DNA from: Progne subis subis | Lineage: Eukaryota; Chordata; Aves; Passeriformes; Hirundinidae | Length of the DNA stretch: 64,000 bases | Assembly (NCBI GenBank): GCA_022316685.1 | Contig: JAKJHU010000005.1 | Span: 10,332,707 to 10,396,706, forward strand | Direction: 5' to 3' | Shown here: in pieces, positions 19,507-31,098 of the stretch | How positions within the stretch are numbered: position 1 is the stretch's first letter | Layout: each line of letters opens with the position of its first letter | Position numbers and translations under genes: made by a program | The notes under the pieces: generated by a model | Databases searched by the model: none | Told to the model about the DNA's origin: nothing | What the model saw: only the letters and a program-made list of their open reading frames with translations

Positions 19507-22500
19507 CCCTGAAAACATGTATCTAGTGTGCATTCTTACAGTCTCAAACTGCCTTATTCAGAAATAGCATGAAAGTTTGTGAGGGAGGATATATCTTCAA
19601 CCAGGCCAACTGATACAGATACAAAACCCATCCTCAGCTCTGAAAAGAAATGTCTGTCTTCATTCTCAGGACAAGTTGAGAAGAAATGCTGTGAATTTTA
19701 CTAGATCCATTAATGATTTATTCAGTTACTTGTTAAGATAAGACTAGATACCCCAGAAGTACCTCAAGAGAAGGGTCTTTTCAAAGAGAGATGGAATCCT
19801 CTTTCCTTTCGGCACTATAAGATGTAAAATGCTAAGCCAAAGATGTACAGTTCAGCAACTGCTGTAACATTTGTGTAAACTAAAGACCATATTTGTTACA
19901 GAGCCTTAGTTCTGCTTGATTAAACTTAGTATTCAGAGGATAAACTTGAGCACTCATTATCCTGTAAGTAATGCCAAACTGAAGATTATGGTAAATGTGT
20001 CAGGGAGTTCTTCTTCCATTTAGCATGTAACAGGGCAAAGTGGCTGTTATTGCATTATACAAAAATCTAGAGTTTATCTTTCACATATAATTTCCTAGAA
20101 TTATTATAGCTCTAAGTTAATCACTTCCAATGCTGTACTCAGCAAAACAACATTTAAAGATACAATATATCATAGTAATTGACACCTGTCTGGGCTGTTT
20201 TAGAAGAGATGGTTTGTTGGAAGAGGAGTTTGAGAGGTCTTTCTTATGTCCCAGTGGTAGTTGCTCCTCCCTGTAACATTTCTATCTGCTTCCAGAATCA
20301 GATATTTCCCACTCTTTGGATGAGAGTATGCTGCAATGTAAACCTGTCATAACTGTGAGACTGACATGAATAAACAATGCAGATAATATTTTCATTCTGG
20401 CCTTAAAGGAACAGACATAATAAACATCACAAGCATGGAAAAAGGAATCACTTTAACAATTGAACATGCTTACTCAGCACTCAGTAATCAACCCAGTAAA
20501 TGTAAACAAGCTACAACACAGTAATCCCCGTATTAGGGAATTTTCAGACTAACCAAAGACTATAATTGTGTCTTTGTGTTGGGTTTTTGTGGGTGAGCTC
20601 TGGGAGGTGCTTCAATTTGTCCTTTGATTTTCCATGCAATATCTGAAAGGATAGCCTGCCTTTTTTCTCCTTCAGTATCTTATTTATAACATGCTGAAAA
20701 TAAAAGGTCACTGCACTGCATAAGGTGCTTTGATATCTTTTGGTAAAAGCTGGTACCTGCAGGAGAACACCATAAAGAGCTCAGCAGCTCTTGCCTCTCC
20801 TGCCTCCTATGTGCTACACAGTAAAGAGAAGGCCTTAATTGTAGCCCTCCTGGCAAACCTTTTACAAATGAAACCATGTTTTGAAGTGCATCACTCATGA
20901 GAAAAATACATTCTTTTCCTGGGCATTATTTGTGTCCCTCCAAGGTCTTTGCAGTTCCACTTGCCACATCAGGATGCAGCAGTCACCTTCTGGCCATGTC
21001 ACATACACATTTATTTTAAGCATGCAGCTTATCGTCAGGATAATATATGAAATTGTGACAACATGTTATCATGTGACAATGAAATAAACATTCAGTATCG
21101 TGACTGAGCCAGCCATTTTACCTAGATTGTGTAATTAGAAATGTTTCTGAGCATGAACTCCCCTCCCTTTGCCTGGCCTCTGGCAAGGGATCTGACATGG
21201 GAGCTCCAGCACGGTCACAGCAGAGGCTATTCCTTTAATCATCAGGCTGATGGTGGGACATTGTGTCACCTGATGTCTACATGCTCCATGAGGAGTTGCT
21301 TCCTTCAATGTGAGCTTGAGAAGAGCTGCATGGCACTGAAGTAATTGCAACTACTCTGTATCTTTAAGGCTCCTAAGAAGATCCTTGCCTTTTATATTCA
21401 ACATAGAAGAAGTGCTGAAGCTAAGAGGTAGCTGCCAATTTAATAAACTTTGTATTTAATCTTCAAAAAAATCACTGGAGTGGTGACTGGAGGGATATAT
21501 GTTTGGAGGTTGACTACTTGCTCTATATCCCAATGACAAGCCAGTAAACACTCCTTTCCACCACTGTGACACAATCTGTATGAACGTTGAGATGTTCAGT
21601 ACGCCAAAGTATTTGATTCAGTTCATCACTTTGCTGAAAAGTGCACAGATAAGTGCTTAGCTGAATATGCTGGGCTGGAGAATGAACTAAGGTACCAAGA
21701 CAGAAATCTCTGCTTTCTCCTTGTAGTTAGTAGGTTTGTTCCTTTCCTCTACTCTCATCATGAGCCAATGAAAATCATTGCATTTGGGCTTATGCATCAT
21801 TTCAGAGCTTGAAATCCTGCTCCTTCATTTTCTTTACAATGGAGTACCCGGTCAAGAGACAAAGGCCCATTTTACTCCCCACAGATTACTTATTTTTAAG
21901 AGTAGGGGAGGAATCCAATAACAAATGGGAACAATACCTTCTCTTTAGTTGACCAGAGGTTTTTTTTTTCTTAGCTTACCTTAGAGAATTTTGGCTGTGG
22001 TTTTGCCAGTGTTCTGTGTAAATAGGGTGATTTTAATGAAAATAAGAAAAAAACCCACTCATGCCTGTATTTCCCAGTTTAGTTTCTAAATGCTGGATGA
22101 TGTTGTACTTACTGAAAAAAAAAAAAAAATTCATCAGCTTGAAAGTAGTTGCTTAATTTCTTATACAGAGGTAATTCATTACAAAGGAAATTGCACTCAG
22201 ACAGTGGTTGTTCTCCTCTCTTCCTTCTCTTTTTTATTCTTTACAATTGCTTAGCAGATCCAAGTTTTAGTTCCTCAGAATTCAGTTTTTGTTCATTCTG
22301 TTTTTCTCAATGTGCAAGATGCCACCAGTCCTGCAGAATGAATTTTCCTGCCAAAACTGCGTTCTCTCAACAGTGGTTTGTGTGACTATTTCTGTACCCA
22401 TGTAGGTAGAACCAAACAGGGGCCCATTCCTGCAGCCTGGCTCTTCAGGCATCCCAGGTATAAAATACCACCATTCTGTTTAGGTGGTGTTCAAAATTAA

Positions 22501-25500
22501 ATAGGGATAAGTTTCCACAGAAAATGGGAAAAAATCCCAGGCCTCTGTTTTACAATTGTGGCTTTATGAAGGAGCACTTATGAAAGCCTGCTGTTATGAA
22601 ATTATCTATCACTTTTAGTAAAAATTTCTGTCCTCTCAATGGGGGATTTCCATTAGGAACCACAGAATGGGGGTTTCACAATGACACACACGTATGAGGG
22701 CTCTGCTTTGTGTGGTATGTGTATCATCCTAGGGTTCCTTGGAAGAGGAGAGGGTATGGAAACAGCACATGCCCACTGGTGGGATTTTATCTCCCTTCCC
22801 ACAGCTTCTGCACCGCCTCAACGGAAGCAGGCTGGAGCTGGCCTTGGCAGCTGTGGGCATCCTTGTGCTAGGGAGTTACCATTGAGGGCTCTGTGAGGAA
22901 GTGGAGACAAGGACCAGATCCTCAAAAGTACTTACGGACCTATTGCCTTTTTAATCACCCACTCACCCTGAATTAAAATGGAAGCTGAGAATCTAACTGC
23001 CTTGGCAAATTTTGGATCAGGTTAGTGTCAGGGAGAGGTCAGGCAGGCTCCAGCAGCATGAGGTATAACTCCTTTCAATTTGCTCTTCTTCATGACCCCT
23101 GTGCACCGAAATGACGGCTGAGATAAAACTAACCTGCACTTAGGCAGTGCTTTCCATTCAATCCCTTTTATTTTCAGTACCAGTGAAAGGAGGTACAGGG
23201 GGTCTACCTGATGCAGCCCCCAAACTACTTCTATAGAAAATAGATGGTAAAAACATAAAATCATGATCTAGACTGCACCCGATAATACAGAGGATGGATT
23301 TAATATCAGGGTGCTTGCCTGGAATTCTAGGTCTGGGGACACAGATAGAAGAGGGATGTGACTCAGCATTTAGGTTTTGATTTGAGTTGCCACAGAAATT
23401 TGGCATAACAACATTGCAAATCTGGGATTCAGAGATGAATTGCTCTAATTAATGCTTGAATCAAGTTTCAGTCAATGACTCATCTCAAAAAAAAAAAATG
23501 AGTAGGATTCAAAGATCTAGTTCCAGCCAAAATCTTATGAATGAAGAGATTTCACTGTGTCCCTAGAGGAACTCTGTTCTGAATGAACTCTGCCTTGGAC
23601 TAACTTGTGGGGCCACAGTAAGATGTTCCTTTAGTGCAATATCCTTTACTGTAAGTGGGAACTGGATCACTGATATCCTTCGGCACATCTTCACCATGGA
23701 ACCATGTGTAGAAGCCTTTAACAGGACTTGGCATGCCAATAATTTTGTGCACAGGCAGGAGCCATTCCTTCTCCACAAACCTGTTGCATTAAAAAGGCAT
23801 ACATATGACCACAGGAAAATGAGGAAGATATCATTTTCTTTCATGAACAGTGTTAAAATGCAAAGTGTAAAATACAAATCCCATTAAAATCTTGCAGGAA
23901 TTCAGGAGGTGTTGGGATCTTCCCATATACTACATAACAATAACCAAAAGTGTAGGGAAAACCAAGAAGACATCCTATTGTATCATCTGATTATGGGTGG
24001 TGGCACTTGCACAAGGTCTCGTACTAGAGACTCCCCTTGTCACTGGGCCTCAGCCCATTAATGCTGGCTAGCTTGATTCCTACTAACCAGCTACCCTATG
24101 ACAGAGTGCATGTAGGCTCTCACTTCTCTCAACGCCTCCAGGAATGGATACACTTCAATTGAAAAGCAGCTAGGAACAAACCTTTGATGTGCCTGCTAAC
24201 TGTATCTCTCTGTAGAAGGGACCTAAAGACAGTGATACAAATACCCTTGTATTATTTCTTCAAGCCCACTAAGCTTTTGGGGAAGTAGAAAGTACAAAAC
24301 GTTGTCAAAGACAATTAGGAAATAATGCCATAATTTTTCTTCCACCCATACTGCTCACAGTATTCAACAGTAGTACCTTGCTCTTAAACTGTTCTTCCCT
24401 GCAGAAATTCTCACTCTGCTCTTTTTTGCCCTGAAGTGCTTCTCATTTACCTGCCTAGGTTCCCTTCAGCAACATGAGATCATATACCACTCTCATGCCT
24501 CCCTTATGACAAAAGAAGCCTGGGATTCCCATGTCTCATTTCTCCTGATGGTTTTGTAATAGCTGCTTTAGGCTGCCATGCCACTGGAGATGCCCTAAGC
24601 TGGGTCATCCTCAGCTGTGCCCCGGGCACAGGATGCAAAACACACCCAGGACAGAAGTTGGGTTTGTGCCTCCAGACCAAGCAGAAAGCAGGCAAAAAAG
24701 GAATGTGAGCAAAGGCAGATCAGCAGATGGGATTGCACATGTCAGCAAGGGCCTCCTGGGAAGGCTACATAATAGCAGGTGCCAGAGAGAGGATGTTCCA
24801 GCCCACTGTGCACTCAGAAAATAATCACTGGTGACATTTCTTCACACCATCCTCCTCCTCAGAGAGGAACTGGCAGGTTCTGAGGGTTTTGCGTGTGGGA
24901 GGCTGATAAAACTAGAAGTGGGGTCTGCATCCATGCAATGAACTAACAAGGAAGCAGGGACAAAACAGTCTCTTTAATCTGACCAGTTACGATAACTTTT
25001 AGATTTGCAGCAATCTGCAGGAGAGTACAGAAGAGTTTGCCCAGATTCACCTTGCTGGGACTGGGGGCTTTTGCTCATTTCTCTCATTAAGGCTGCTAGG
25101 GACTCCTGAGAGCAAAGGTTTAAGCAGGCAGAATGATACAAGGTGGGGGGTATAGAAAGCCTTCCACCAGGGCCATGGCAGCTGTTCTGCTGAGTAACTG
25201 TCTAAAAGGCACATGAGAGAGATCTTCTCTGCAAACCTGGTTCACATGACTGACAGCATCGTAAGATCCATGGCAGCTGGTCGGTCTCTTGTCTCAATGC
25301 CTAGATGCTTCTCGTGGAAGCATGAAAGCTTCTACAACTCAGGTACACTCGACTTCTTCTAAATGAGCTCTTGACTTTGTTGCCAGTCAAGTGACATAGC
25401 TTGACTTGTTTTTCTTTTGAAAGCAACTGTGTGTATTTTGTTGTTTGAGAAATGGGCTGAATTGATCATTCCCATGACCAGAATTCTCTGTTTTCTGAGA

Positions 25501-25776
25501 CATGCTTTGCCCCACTGGGTCTTCCCCCAGTGCTGAGATGACCATCGCTTCTCTCACCCTCACAGCAGCTGACTGGCTTAATGATTACAAACAACAATAT
25601 ACTTGAAAAAGTCAGAGAAAGGTTTTGGATTATTTGGTAGCACAGAGAAGAATGGTTGTCACATTCATGCCTCACTAACTAGCATTCAGTCAGCCCAAAA
25701 CAAGATGAAAACTCTCTTGGACCCCTGGGAAACAGTTATTTGTCAATACCACCTGTGGGTGATTTCAAGCTTGCCT

Positions 25777-25945
25777 ATTTTTTTTTGTTGTTGTTGTTGT
25801 TGTTTTTTTTTTTTTTGGGGGGGGGGGGTTGGGGGGGTTTTTTTGGGTTTTTTTGTGGGTTTTTTTGGGTTGTGGGGTTTTTTGTTGGTTTTTGGTTTTT
25901 TTTGTTTTGTTTTGTTTTGTTTTGTTTTATTTTGTTTTTTTTCCC
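25777..25945. repeat. G/T-rich low-complexity tract with long G-runs
   Basis: GTT repeats are followed by runs of up to 12 G, then TTTTTGGG-like blocks and (TTTTG)n. The plus strand could form G-quadruplexes. It is also a likely site of assembly error. Confidence 0.9.
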
Positions 25946-26009
25946 CTCTTGGGGAGTTTTAACTTTTCAAAGATGATTTCAATCCTTTGGAGACCTTCAG
26001 AAATCAGAA

Positions 26010-26033
26010 AACACACACACATACACACACACA
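26010..26033. repeat. (CA)n microsatellite, interrupted
   Basis: Dinucleotide AC repeats with one AT interruption. Confidence 0.9.
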
Positions 26034-26759
26034 ATAACACCTGTATCCATCAGCCCAAATACAAATAACTCTTCTGTAACATAATGCTGACAATCATCTA
26101 GGTTGCACCTGAAATATGCTGATCATTTATCAGTCCAGATCACTGGGGCCCATTCTGTGTTAGGCCAAGTTCCTGAGGTGCTTCAGTGTCCCATCAGATG
26201 AGAGCCTCATTTGATTGCAATGTTAGAACAGCAGCACCTCTACCATCCTCCCCACTTCCGGGACAAAAAACAGACGGAGAACATGTGTTCAGCAAGGCAA
26301 GGTGAAAAAGACATGACCCAAGATAGCTTCATTCTTCTCCAGATCTCTCCAAATCCTGGCTGGTTCCCAGGACCACTGGGGACCACAGACCTCTCAATGC
26401 TGCTTATTTTCTTTGCAGTATAAGGCATCATCAGAGGCAGAGCAAAAGCAATCAAACAAACAAATCTTCTTTTCAGAGTAGGAAACTTAACCTTCTGCAA
26501 ATATTTTCTAATCTGGAAGATGCTGAAGCCAGACCCCCAACCCCCAGGGTGAGGAGGAAAGTCAGATAGTTCTAACTGGTTCTCAAGACACCAGCTGCCA
26601 TCAGCCTGTGTACTCTGTGCTGGGATGTGCAGACAGTGCTCCCAGCCTTAGGAAGGTCTTCCATGGCTATCAGACAGCACTGGATGCACAGCCACTGTAA
26701 AAGACAACCTCCTGGCCACTGCTCTGAGCTGATGGTATTCTATATATTTATCCCAAACT

Positions 26760-27268
26760 GAACAAGAAACCCTGCATTTTGAGGAGGCTGGCTGGAGTCT
26801 CTCTGAGTGTTAATACCTTTGTTTCCTGTTGTTGGGGGTTAGGTTTGGTTTTGTTTGGGTTTTTGTTTGTTTTTTTGGGTTTTTTTGCCTGCTGGGACAT
26901 TCCCCCTGCCTGCTGGGGACAACCCACCGTTTCCAGCCATCAGCCCCAGGGAGTCCCACTGTTTTAGCTTGGTGCTCTTGGGGAGGGGCCCAAGAGATCA
27001 GACTGCCCCAGGCTTGTGAAACAAAGCCCCTCGAGGTTCTTGGTTCTGTTTTTTATTATTATTATTGCTGTAGTTGTTGTTGTTTGTTTGTCCTGTAATA
27101 TTTACTAGTAAAGAACTGTTATTCCTTTCCCCATAGCTCTGACTGAAAAGCCTCTTTAATATTCTAAATTATAATAACTTGGAGGGAAGGGATTGGAATT
27201 CCCCATTCCTAGAGAGGCCCTGCCTCTCCCTAGCAGATACCTGTCTTTCAAACCAAGACACCTGTGTA
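26760..27268 (+). mobile_element. Solo LTR of an avian endogenous retrovirus
   Basis: The right half matches a common avian LTR: a T/ATT/GTT-rich stretch, 'cctgtaatatttactagta', 'aagaactgttattcctttcc', then a terminus near 'ctgtctttcaaaccaagaca'. No internal retroviral sequence or second LTR is adjacent. The left boundary is approximate and lies before a GTTTTGG-rich stretch at about 26829-26890. Strand follows my recollection of the family and is tentative. Confidence 0.65.
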
Positions 27269-27310
27269 AGGAAAAAGCTAACAGGATCAATCCCAATAAA
27301 TGCAGACATC

Positions 27311-27373
27311 CATATACACAGGATGCTGTGTATATGTGATCCATATACAAATGCTGCAGGTAGGCAGCATTTG
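27311..27373. repeat. Two adjacent perfect 10-bp inverted repeats
   Basis: The first hairpin is CATATACACA (27311-27320), a 6-nt loop, and TGTGTATATG (27327-27336). The second is CAAATGCTGC (27348-27357), a 6-nt loop, and GCAGCATTTG (27364-27373). They lie just to the right of the solo LTR. Confidence 0.9.
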
Positions 27374-30300
27374 TGTGCTTACACAGTTCTGTCATTTCTA
27401 CTTGGGGAAAAAAAATAGGGACATCCCGGGCAGATATGCAGACTACATTTATAATTCAGATCAATAATATTTCTGAGCCATACAGTGTCCGTTTAAGAGG
27501 ACTACCCTGCTCTTTCTTTGTGTTGACTGTGTTGAGGTGTCTACAGAGCAAATCCCCAGGCAATGCCTAATCTGGAGGCTTCTTCATTGTAGTCTGATCC
27601 TCAGGGGCTGTGGTTTTCTGACCAGCCAAACACAGTCTCCTTACATTGTCTTTTAAATATACTTAAGGATGGGGAAGCCCAAAAAGTCTGAGTTACAGAA
27701 GTATTCTGTAAGAATGGCATACCCTGTGAATGAAACTAGCATTTGTATTAGCCCTGGAGGCTTTAGTAGCATCCTTCTACTTCCTGATTTTAAAAACGTC
27801 TTGGGGAACTTCCTTTCTTGGGCTATTTTGGAACTTCTGCTTGTAGTTGTGATTGAAACCAAGATCTGTGAAGATGTGTGGTGGTGGTAAGCCCCTACTG
27901 ATGACCACAGCGAACCTCCATGCCCAAATACTCAGCAGCTCATGGAAGCCTTGAACACAGCTGAGTTTTCAGCTTGGGCCATTTTTTTTTTGAGAAAACT
28001 AGTGTACATAAAATGTAAGAATGTAGGAAATTAGCAGGCTGGATCATTCTCCTGAACCACCTAATCCAGGTTTCTATCTCTAATGGCAAATTATGCTACT
28101 GGTTTCAGAAATAGTTGCAGACCTCATGCCTTTATAAGGTTTTTCTTCCAAGCCTCTAGTTTATTGATTTTATTTATTCTTGAGAAAAGCATAGAGTAGG
28201 CTGATTTAGTTTCTTATTTAATTAAAGTTTGTTTTTCTAGAAAATTTGGACTAATAGTACACTGGTAACAATTCCAGTTTTACCAGTACATCAGCTTTTG
28301 TCCCTATGAGCAGAAGAGCAGAGAGTTCAAAAGAAAGATTGCTGCTAGGGAGTCAGAACATTCTTCTGGGTACCTTCTACCTTTCTGAGTAGAATCACTT
28401 AACAAACTTTTGCCTAATCCATGCAAGCCATCACGCATATGCTGCCCTTTTGCATTAGGCTTGGCAGTGGGACTGTGAGCTTGCTGCCCTAGAAGGAGAA
28501 GAGCCTTTTTTGTGCAGACCCTCTGCTTTTCACATCACTCAGTTCTCTCAGCCATATACAGAAAGATCCTTACCTTGGTTGTTCTCTGTAAAGCAGCATA
28601 CAGTCATGTTAAAGGATGGGGACATTCACTAAGTGAATTGAAGTGTTCTTTTATTGCATTAGTTTTTTCATGCAACATAAGCAAGATGACAAATGCTTGT
28701 ATGAGCGTATACTCAAAATTCTGTGTTTAATTACTCTATTTCTCCCTCAAAGGCAACTTTAAATTATACCTTTTTGTGCTACCTGCTAAAGAAGATACAT
28801 TAAAAACTTCCATTAAAGGCACAGCCTTTCTTCTTTGAGTGTCAGCTGTGTTGCCCAGCTGATGGCACTTTACCACCCAAGCAGCAGCCAAGAAAAATAA
28901 AGACAATATTTCCAATTTCCAGTAGCCCTATCAGGAAAAAAATAAATGGTAAAAATCCCCACCACCAAACAAACTCCAAAGAACTAGGAAAGACTGCTGC
29001 TCTTTCTTGTGCTTCTCAGCAGGCAAAAAACAAAACAAAACAACAACAAAAAAAAAACCCAAAAAACCAAAACAAACAAACAAACAAAGGAACAACAACA
29101 ACAACAACGACACCACAAAAACCCCACAGCCTTATACTATGATATCACAAAAGTGGCATTGCAAATTGATTTTAGGAATTCTGCTTGTGGATGCCTTCTA
29201 GGGAAATTTCTCATGGGAGGTGCACCTAATACAACAATACAATAACTGAACAATAACTGAAACTTTTAAAATTACTGTAAACAATGGAAATTAAAAACTA
29301 CATCTGAACTGGCTTTAAGAAGAAATTAATAAGAATACATTTATGTTTTCCTGTTCTTTTTCAGTCATCTCTCTCTGATAAGTCACTTCTCAGCAGACAT
29401 GAATAGCATTGATGGGAAGCAGAAGATGCTCTTTGTCCATTAGTAAGACAAATACCACACTTGAGGCTGAATCAGTAGGTACAGCCTTTGTTATTTCCCA
29501 CACCTTCAGACTGATAAATTAATTCATCCCCTGACTAATTTAAGAAGTGTGGGGTTTATGAAAAAGCTCCAATTTGAATGTAGGAGGAAAGAAAAAGTCA
29601 GTGAAGTGCAGTGGCCTGACTGACCTGTGAGAAGAGAAAGGGTGTTCAGGAGTCTTTGCAGTTCAAGACTGTAGCAGAAAGTCTTTCAGAAAAGTTAGTA
29701 TATTTTCTTCCCAAAAAATTTAAAGCTTAGGCTGATAATTTTAGCCAAGGAAAGGGTCTTTCTAAGAACCAAACCAAATTCTTTGGGTCCTGGAGAATGA
29801 TCCATGTCCCTTTCTCCAATGCTGACAGGAAAAGGAAAGGGAGTCTGATTTGTAGTGGTGCTTTTCTAAATAGGCAGCACAATTACCTGGGCAGGACACA
29901 GGAGGATGTCATCATTTCTACTACATGTATGAGCAGCTACACAGAATTTAGATGCATGTATGCAGAACAGTTAGAGGAAGAAACAAAATAGCCCCAAACA
30001 GCAGGTGCCAGGAATATCATACTTCATAACCCATTTCGTGCCTGCTAGGGTACAGAAAACCTTTCCTTCTGTTGCTACAAAGGAGCTGTCCTGGTCCACT
30101 GGGCAAAAGCTTTGCTAAGAGTCACTGGTCAGATTGATTACACACTAGGTTGCAACGCATCCAGCTGGCACCTATTTACAGTAGCAGCATTTTCTGAATA
30201 ATGGTCTACAGTGTCCTAGATTCCTCATGTGTGGTGTGTGTGGGTGTTTGTTTTTTTGGTTTTTTTTTCCGGTGAGGATAAAGAACTAAAACCATCATTC

Positions 30301-30914
30301 CCCTCAGGGTGTCTGGTCTCCTCCATATTCCTCTTTCCTGTGAAGTTTACAAAAAACAAGACCTGGAACCCTAAAATTAGCACTTTACCCAGCAAATGGG
30401 CTAGAGAAACATCTATGATATGTGAAGCAGATTAAATACATTTAAATGCTGAACTTAATCTTTTTTATGCTGTGGACTTCCTTGGAGTTATGCTAGCAAT
30501 CCTCCTCACACTAAGACTGTCCAGGAAAATTCCCTTTCAACCTTTAGTGTCCTCCTGAAGGACTATATTTCAAAGTTTCTTCAAAATAAAGCGAGATTCT
30601 GGCTCTCTCATTTCCATTTGTTTTGAAAGATCTGCTCATCAGATAGCATCTGAACCAGAGGCTGTATTATTAGGGTCTATTACAAGTGGGGCAGTCCAAC
30701 CAGAAACATAGAACTGGAGGAGGAGAGCTGCCCATGGCTGAACTCCAGTGGGAAGAGCAGTGGATATCAATGATTTCCTCAGGGCGAGCACAGATTTTAT
30801 GCAAGTTGCACTCCTGAAGAGAAAGCTTGTGCCCTTCATGTATATCAAGAAGTATCAGATGGCTGATTTGAAACTCACTGATGGATGCTTAAGTGCTAGA
30901 TTCACTGACAAGTT
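27374..30914. other. Intergenic, no gene supported
   Basis: AT-rich, with only short open frames. It contains the A-rich (CAAA)n and (CAA)n tract at 29024-29109 and nothing else I can name. Confidence 0.6.
29024..29109. repeat. A-rich (CAAA)n/(CAA)n tract
   Basis: CAAAA, CAAA and CAA units with A-runs. It encodes Lys/Thr/Asn-rich artefact frames only. Confidence 0.9.
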
Positions 30915-31098
30915 ATCAAGCACTGGAATAGGCTGTCCAGGGAAGTGGTGGAGTCCCCATCCCTGGAGGTATTTAAAAGATGTGCAGATGAGGCACTTGG
31001 CAACATGAGTTTGTGGTGGGCTTGGCTGTATCAAGTTAAGGGTTGGACACAATGATGTCAGAGGTATTTTCCAACCTCACTGTTTCTTTGGTTCTACA
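30915..31098 (+). mobile_element. CR1 LINE 3' fragment
   Basis: It is recognised by 'ggctgtccagggaagtggtg', 'gagtccccatccctggaggt', and the terminal 'gggttggacacaatgatgtc' followed by ttccaacct and a ttggttcta end. The 5' end is truncated. Confidence 0.92.

Larger units (their letters stand above)
12908..26750. other. Intergenic, no gene supported; simple repeats only
   Basis: No open frame here resembles a known protein and none has a convincing exon structure. Contents seen: a mixed A/G run near 12955-12975, (TTTTG)n at 17721-17780, a T-run at 19483-19506, an A-run near 22114-22129, and G/T low complexity at 25777-25945. The frame at 15359-15970 (203 codons) is discussed under rejected items. 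Confidence 0.6.
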
